NCBI RefSeq assembly: GCF_011386835.1
Contig: NC_088794.1
Span: forward strand, 90,876,009-90,940,008
Direction of reading: 5' to 3'
Length of the DNA stretch: 64,000 nucleotides
Source: Chrysemys picta bellii
Taxonomy: Eukaryota; Chordata; Testudines; Emydidae
Shown here: positions 58,156 through 64,000 of the stretch, one piece after another
Layout: each line of letters opens with the position of its first letter
Position numbering within the stretch: the first letter of the stretch is position 1
Position numbers and translations under genes: made by a program
The notes under the pieces: generated by a model
What the model was told of the DNA's origin: nothing
What the model saw: the letters and a program-made list of their open reading frames with translations, nothing else
The model's database searches: none

Positions 58156-61100
58156 ATAAAAATTATTCAAACTAATGAGAGAAACTCAACGAATACAGTT
58201 TGGGAAAGGATAATCTACATGCTTCCTTTATAAATACCAGTAGCTCAACACGTGGCTTAATGTCATTTTCATTCTGAAAGGGAAACCTTCTAGGACGTAA
58301 GTGAAGTCTGCCTGGAATGACAGCCATGGCACCATTACAGCAGCTGGAAAGAGAGAGCAAGCAACAGGCCGAGAAGGGGCAGAGCTCAGCCTTCAGCGTA
58401 GGAAGGAAAGGCGAGGAAGAATGCTAATTAAAAACGCAGTGTGGATGCAGGAGACTCACAAAGATTCTCCCCCTCCCCACCCCAGCCATCCATATGACAG
58501 TGCTGCTCTGTGGAACAGAACAATAGATACATTATGCTAACCTATAATTATCCCAAGAAAAGCGATAGCTAAGTCAAGGCATTACATGAACGTTGGAATA
58601 CTGGATACAATCCAACAAGAAGCAAACAAGGGGGAAAAGTCTTTAAACAAAGACTGAAAGCTGCCCAGCGCAGAACATCAAAGAGGAAATTTCATGTTAT
58701 CTTCACATTTGTTTTGGGGTTTTTTTCCCCTCTTTTATTTAATGATTTAAGCACAAATTCCCTCTTTCGTGTATTTCTTGGCTACTTTCTGTCCTAATTA
58801 GTTCCAGTTATGAACATTCTCCTTCGACAGCATGGTGGATTTGGCTCACACAGACCAGATCCCTCTGCATGGATATAAGATAGAGAATTTAGCCCAATGC
58901 ACGTCTTTGTCACAGGTGCAAGCAATGGGAGGCAGGAAGGGTAGATGGAGATATTCTCCAAAGCCAGACAAGCTGCTGGTGCTTTAGAGAGGATGCATAA
59001 TCAGGAATCACCAAGCTGCAGCATGCACAAGCACTTCAATACCTGCAGTCTGATTCCACTCAGACAGGGAATACCCAATTATGGGAAGGAGTGAGGACAC
59101 AACTTACACCTTACAGCACTATGCTTTAAAGGGGGATTAATATCATTGTTTAGAAGAGCTGGCATGTTGGAGTAGATGGCTTATTGCCTTTCCAAATAGG
59201 TTTATACTCAATATATTAACAAAAAATAATCTAGTATCCCCCCAAGTTCTGTATAATCCCCTTTACATTCTGGGCGTGCATATCTAGGGTAACCTGATTC
59301 AAGTAATCTAGTCCTCAGTCCTCAGAGCAGACCATTAGGATGCTTGTCAACAACCAAACCAACAGAAACACATTTTTCTTTGCCAGTGCTAGACGGTCAG
59401 TGCTACTCCCTGCAGACCAGAGCAACTGAGTCCCATCCCTGTAGAGACAGCACCCTATCTCTCCAGCATCTTGTCCCTCCAAAGGAAGCATACAGAGAAA
59501 AAAATATACGCTAGGAAACAGCAAGGCTGGCCCCCATGGAATCTTGCCATGCCATCTGCCTACAGAAGTGTCCAAACATGGTCATTGCTAACATCATTCC
59601 AGCAGAATTTCCCTCTCTAGTGTGAACAGATATTTTGCTGAGAAACATGAGCAGGTAGCTATCATCTTTAAACAGTCATTACACTTGGATATGGCCCAAC
59701 AGCATTAGCATATGGTTCAAGGCAGGGCTAGAATGACAGCATGATTTCCGAACATGATTTGGCCCTATCCCCAGTCAAAAATGCAATAATATGGTCAGAG
59801 AACTAACAAGTTATTAAACAGTTCCCTGTTTGCTGTGTTGATCGGCACCTAGTCTCCAGCTCCTAAACCATACTAGCTTTTGGCTACACTGAACCAACCA
59901 GGAGGGAACAGAGAGGATATGGCACATTCCAATGTTCTGTCACTCCCCCTCTCCCTACATTAAGGAGACAAAAAGGCAGAAACATCTGCAGAAGAGATAA
60001 GCAGTTGCCTGGCTCAATTCAGCAGGCTGGGAGCCTCTCTGTTCTTGCTGCAGGTGTTACTAGAGTCAGAAGGCCAAATTCTGCATTCAGCTGCACCAGT
60101 TTAAAAATCCAGAGTAACTGCATTGACTTCAAAGGAATTCATCTGTATTTTACACTGCTGAAGCCCACGCAGAATCTGACTCAGAGGCCATTACAGAAAT
60201 AAGTTGCAGGTGACATGAGTTACCCAAGCCAGAAAACAACAGGGCATAAATACTACTTACTACAGAGAGAGCTGGATAGGTCAGCACTGATCCTTTTCTT
60301 AAGCAAGAACAGAGAAACTGCAGTAATAACCATTTTCATAAGGATACTAGATAGTGGAAACCTTACCCAAGCCACTTCAAATTTCTCTCTCTACAGACAT
60401 TATCAAGCTGATCTTGTTACCCTCCCTCCTCCCCCACAACTATACTCCCCATGTAGTACAGCAACTCATATTTCATCTATATTGCAGGCATTGTGTGCTT
60501 GTAACTGTGCCACCGAGTGTTGTCAAAAAAAGCCACCAGCTGGAAGGGATCCTGGAATGAAATCTATGCAGTTCTGTGGCCTCCTAAGTGATTGCAACTG
60601 TGGCAGTTAAACCTGCTAATGTGCTAAACGTTTTCTGGCAAAGCCAGCAGGTTTTCTTGGTGTTTTGGGCATGGGGAATTGATTGAAAAGACGACTTTCT
60701 AGACAAGCTTGAGAAGGAAGGAGGGTTAGGACAAAGAAAAAAAACTCACAACCCAGGAAACATCTTGTAAAACTCACTACAATAGGAGTTAAATTTCAGA
60801 GATCCCAGAGCAACCTCTCCAGGTAAGTTAAAGCTGAACTCTTGGGTTCCTGCCAGCTCCATAGAAAGAATTTCATTTCCTAGAAGAAAGCTCCCTTTGC
60901 TCTTTTTCTTGCCTTGGCTTTAATCAAAGCATTGTCTGGTTGTTTTACTGATAGGCCTGGAGAAGCTTACAATGGAAAAGATCCATCCCTGGTGTAACAC
61001 CATTAACTTACTTAGGGTGTCCCTGCACAGGAGTTAGACCCAATCACTCTTGCGGGCTTCCCCAGTTAGAGAAGTTAGAAGGTGCCAGCTAGATTTTTGG

Positions 61101-61160
61101 CATTTCCACTAGTTAGGATGTCTCAACAATATGGCGCGAAGGACTCCAACTTGAAACCTA

Positions 61161-61250
61161 GATCTAGATTCTCAAAAGTATTTAGATGACTAACTCCTAA
61201 TAAAATAAATGCGAGTTAGGTGCCTAAATACCTAAGCGCATCTGGGCCCT
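61161..61250. repeat. Old palindromic repeat (TTAGGTGCCTAA family)
   Basis: GATTCTCAAAAGTATTTAGAT pairs loosely with AAATACCTAAGCGCATCTGG. The core is CTAACTCCTAATA / TGCGAGTTAGG. Related to 16865. Confidence 0.65.
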
Positions 61251-62409
61251 AGTCAATTTGAAAAAGTGAATTAAAAATAGGTTCTGGCATAACAGCTCCC
61301 ATTGGGTTTTCCCCCTTACCAATCTTTGTGGTTTTCAATCACACTTTCCTACAGTTGTGTGTTTTTTGGTCGCCACCCCCCCTGTTCTTCTATGGAAAAA
61401 TCCACACAAACAACATAGGTGAAACTGAGTATGTGCAAAGTGCTGTCAAAAGTACACAGAAAATCAACCTAAAAAATAGGATACAGTAGCATTTTCTGAT
61501 CTCAGTTGTAGCCATCTGAGGTGTTACTTTTAACAATAGTAGGTAAAAAGTATCCTGAGAGAATCATGACTTACGTTGATGATCCTATATGTATTAATAC
61601 TGAAATAAGGCTAAAAATAAAGGGTGGTAGAAATATTAATAGGCCAAATTATGAAGGAGTCAGTGAAGGTTTGCCACGAATAAGGACTTCAGAACTTGAT
61701 TGTTTAGTAGTAGTAACTTCCTCAGACAGCATGATTGAGGAGGAATGTCTTTGGGAGGGAAAGAGGCAGCTACGGAACTCTGAGCTGGCTTGAGTCACAC
61801 CAGTGAATGGGGAAATTTTGCAAAATGATGCCGTTTCATGCCTGTAATGATGTCATTACTGTCCACTTACAGGCAGGAGGGGAGTAAAGGTGCTGTATGG
61901 CTAGTGGGAGGAGGGAGACAAAGGGAATTTGCTACAGGAAGGCTGCTTTTCAAGACGAATCTGGTTTTCAGAACCAAGTTTTGTAACTGAGAAACCCTCA
62001 GCACAGCAAAACAATGCAGTTCCTCAGGTGTACAATTGATCAGCAATGTTCGAAATATGAATGAGCAAGCTGATGAAATAATTCACTTTAAGAAACAGTC
62101 GTTGGCTTTCAATTCCCCTTTGGGGGCTTTAGAAAAAGCAAATATAGACTGTTGACAAATGAAAGCTTAGACAAAGTTACTGTGCAAGATTGAACTTTTG
62201 GAAGGGGAAAAAATTGTTTTAATACCAAGTATTTCCTAGAGGAGCTACAGGGCAGAAAGAGAACAAACTCCTAGATGAGCAAGCCCTCTTTCCCCAGAGA
62301 TCTTTACATGTTTACAAAATGTTACAATAAGCCACATTAAACAGGAAAACATAAAGGACACTTCAAATCCCATAAAATCACCTCCCAACTCTCACGCCCT
62401 TATCACAAT

Positions 62410-62885
62410 AGTTGAAAAGCCTGGCAGACTATATAGGGCTTGCAGCATATGCTGAAGGTGAATAGTTTGGGGCTCTGTTGAACTGAAGTGGGGAGCAAAT
62501 TCTACTGTTGCATGCACACACTGTTGCCAGTCCCTGCACAGTTAAACTGGAGGGCTGATAGCTTAGTGCTTTGGGCGATCTCATCCATCACAGCATGACA
62601 CAGGAAGGGAGGTGATCTCTGATATAAAGTGTGCTGGGTCCTAATTAAAAGCACCACCCTAAACTGCAACTGGAAAGACTGGCAACCAATGCAGATCACG
62701 GGCCATAGGTGTGACTTGCTTCCTACTCACACTCTTTAGGAAGCAGACTGCCTTATTCTGAGCAGCCTTATGGTGAAAAGCACGCACCCAGTGCATGTTA
62801 CAACCCAATGCCAAGATGACCAGCATACGAATAGCACCAGTGAGGCCTATATCCAAGAGAGCTCACAACACCCCAGCCAAGCATA
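62410..62885. repeat. Ancient LINE-derived fragment
   Basis: AACTGCAACTGGAAAGACTG, GCAACCAATGCAGATCACGG, GTGTGACTTGCTTCC and AGGAAGCAGACTGCCTTATT follow a conserved amniote LINE 3' block ('...GGCAGCCAATGCAGC...GCAGGCAGCTGCATTCTG...'). Family and strand are not certain. Confidence 0.45.
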
Positions 62886-62989
62886 AATGCTGAAAGCTTT
62901 CTTGGCCAGTGCCACTACCTAGTCACTCCCTACTAACACTGCTTATCTCTACAGCTCTTCCCACCTTAATCAATGAATTACGCCTCCTG

Positions 62990-63120
62990 CAGCCTGTTGA
63001 GAGTTATCTGCATTTTTACAGACAGGCACAAAGAGGACAAGGCTCCACTACAAGAACTGAACCCAGATACCCTGGTTCTCACTTGGCTCTTTTAACCAAC
63101 TGGCTACACTCTATCTCCTT
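62990..63120 (-). repeat. MIR-like SINE head-side fragment
   Basis: TTTTTACAGACAGGCACAAAG, GAACTGAACCCAGATACCCT, ACCAACTGGCTACACTCTAT: reversed order of a MIR 5' half. Confidence 0.6.
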
Positions 63121-63149
63121 CCCATCCTGCTACACAGTCAACATGTCTT

Positions 63150-63300
63150 CCCTGCCATGTCTTGTACTTCCCTGTCTTGTACTTGGATTGTGAGCTCTTT
63201 TGGGTCCAGGTCTGTGCAGCACCTAGCACAATGGGGTCCTGGTCCACAGCTGGGAATCCTAGGTTCTAGGATAATACAAGTATTATTATTATTTATTTTA
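63150..63300 (+). repeat. L2/MIR-like 3' tail
   Basis: TTGGATTGTGAGCTCTTTTG, GTGCAGCACCTAGCACAATG, GGGTCCTGGTCCACAGCTGG, AATACAAGTATTATTATT. A clean copy of the reptilian 3' end, adjoining the minus-strand fragment at 62990. Confidence 0.85.
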
Positions 63301-64000
63301 ATATCTTCCCAGATTGGCCCACGAGGAGCATTTGCTGTTTACATCCAGAGGTCTCCATGATGTTAAGAAGTATAAATCACCTATTATTTCTTCTTACAAT
63401 GCTGTCACCCTATAGCCTTTTTTTCAGCTACACCATTCAATTGTTTTCCTTTCTCTCTGTGCCCTGCCAAGCACAAGTCTTTGTCTATTTGGCTGTCCAG
63501 CTTCTCTGCTTTGTATGCTATCAGGTCATGAATGCACTTTCACACACACTAAGACACAAGAATATCCAAAGGTCCCTCACCTTGGATACAAGCCCTACCA
63601 TGGCTTCCTGTTCAGCTTGATTGCATTATGAAGGTGCCCAGGCAGAAAAATCTTCCAAAGAGGAAGCATGTAGTGAGACGGCAGCACTGTAGTGTACTGC
63701 ACAGAAATGCTTTACAAATGGATAGTTTGAACGCATCTCATAAGCTATTCTGTCAACAAGGAGCTCAGTTACTCTTAGGCATTTTTCTACCTAACATACC
63801 AGCAAAAAGTTCCTCTCACTGTTCACATGCAGCAGGCGTAATCCTTGCCATATTATTCCTAGTGCAAACATCACAGTAGAATGTGATGGGACTTTTCCAT
63901 GCTCAGAGGCAGAGACCTATCTATTTTGTCCTTTTACCCCGTTCTCTCCCCTTGCATGCTACACAAACCCATTATACAAAATCATGTTGTGGGCACAGGA

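Larger units (their letters stand above)
30571..64000 (-). other. DPF3: DPF3 upstream intron (partial)
   Basis: Everything above 30570 should be intron upstream of the exon at 30410, since the gene is read on the minus strand and I found no start-codon exon encoding the family's short N-terminal peptide. A different gene inside or upstream of this region cannot be excluded. Apart from the elements listed separately, I see no coding signal in 32000-33800, 36540-37290, 41000-42400, 44400-45840, 46990-49020, 54960-57140, 58160-62400 or 63300-64000. These stretches have ordinary AT-rich composition, scattered short CA and poly-A tracts, and no long conserved frame. Confidence 0.75.

Noticed and set aside
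30571..64000. DPF3 first coding exon
   Set aside because: The expected short N-terminal peptide was not found. It probably lies beyond the window.
1..64000. CRISPR arrays, bacterial operons, rRNA genes
   Set aside because: No regularly spaced identical repeats, rRNA sequence or prokaryotic gene organisation; the DNA is vertebrate.

Overview
The window is vertebrate nuclear DNA, almost certainly from a turtle. It carries tRNA-headed SINEs of the cryptodiran (tortoise pol III) type, CR1 LINE tails, MIR/CORE-like SINEs, Penelope-like retroelements and many palindromic hAT-type MITEs with 8-bp target-site duplications (TSDs). There is no operon-like organisation. Most open frames here are chance or transposon-derived.

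The only host gene I can support is DPF3 (D4 zinc and double PHD fingers 3, BAF45c), read from the minus strand. Two consecutive coding exons are present: 30570-30410 and 24915-24808. They join in phase (exon A ends on the first base of a Gly codon that exon B completes) and encode most of the N-terminal Requiem/DPF domain. Both have consensus splice sites and an intact frame. The window is therefore about 33 kb of the upstream intron (30571-64000), a complete 5.5-kb intron (24916-30409), and at least 24.8 kb of the downstream intron (1-24807). I did not find the start-codon exon or the exon following 24808.

Region by region. 0-5 kb: an 83-bp perfect inverted repeat, then a CR1 LINE interrupted by a palindromic hAT MITE. 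5-12 kb: a degenerate minisatellite, MIR-like SINEs, a 122-bp hAT MITE and a LINE C-terminal coding remnant. 13-23 kb: old palindromic MITEs, a twin-armed Penelope-derived element, a 1.05-kb GC-rich hAT element with a CpG-rich inverted-repeat interior, and an AT-rich block with an RFX X-box-like palindrome. 24-31 kb: the two DPF3 exons among CR1, MIR and MITE copies. 31-41 kb: a ribozyme-bearing Penelope tail, a tRNA-derived SINE, an L2-type LINE and two hAT elements. 42-51 kb: an LTR-like block split by a hAT element, microsatellites, nested SINE/MITE, and a hAT element with a G-rich tandem array. 51.5-54.2 kb: a near-full Penelope-like element with inverted terminal arms. 54-64 kb: a SINE, a 671-bp hAT element and LINE/MIR remnants.

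The most interesting structure is the set of Penelope-derived pieces with hammerhead-ribozyme-like cores, two of them short elements bounded by exact 12-13-bp TSDs. The second is the contrast between compact and expanded hAT elements that share termini: their GC-rich interiors account for most of the CpG-island-like DNA in the window.
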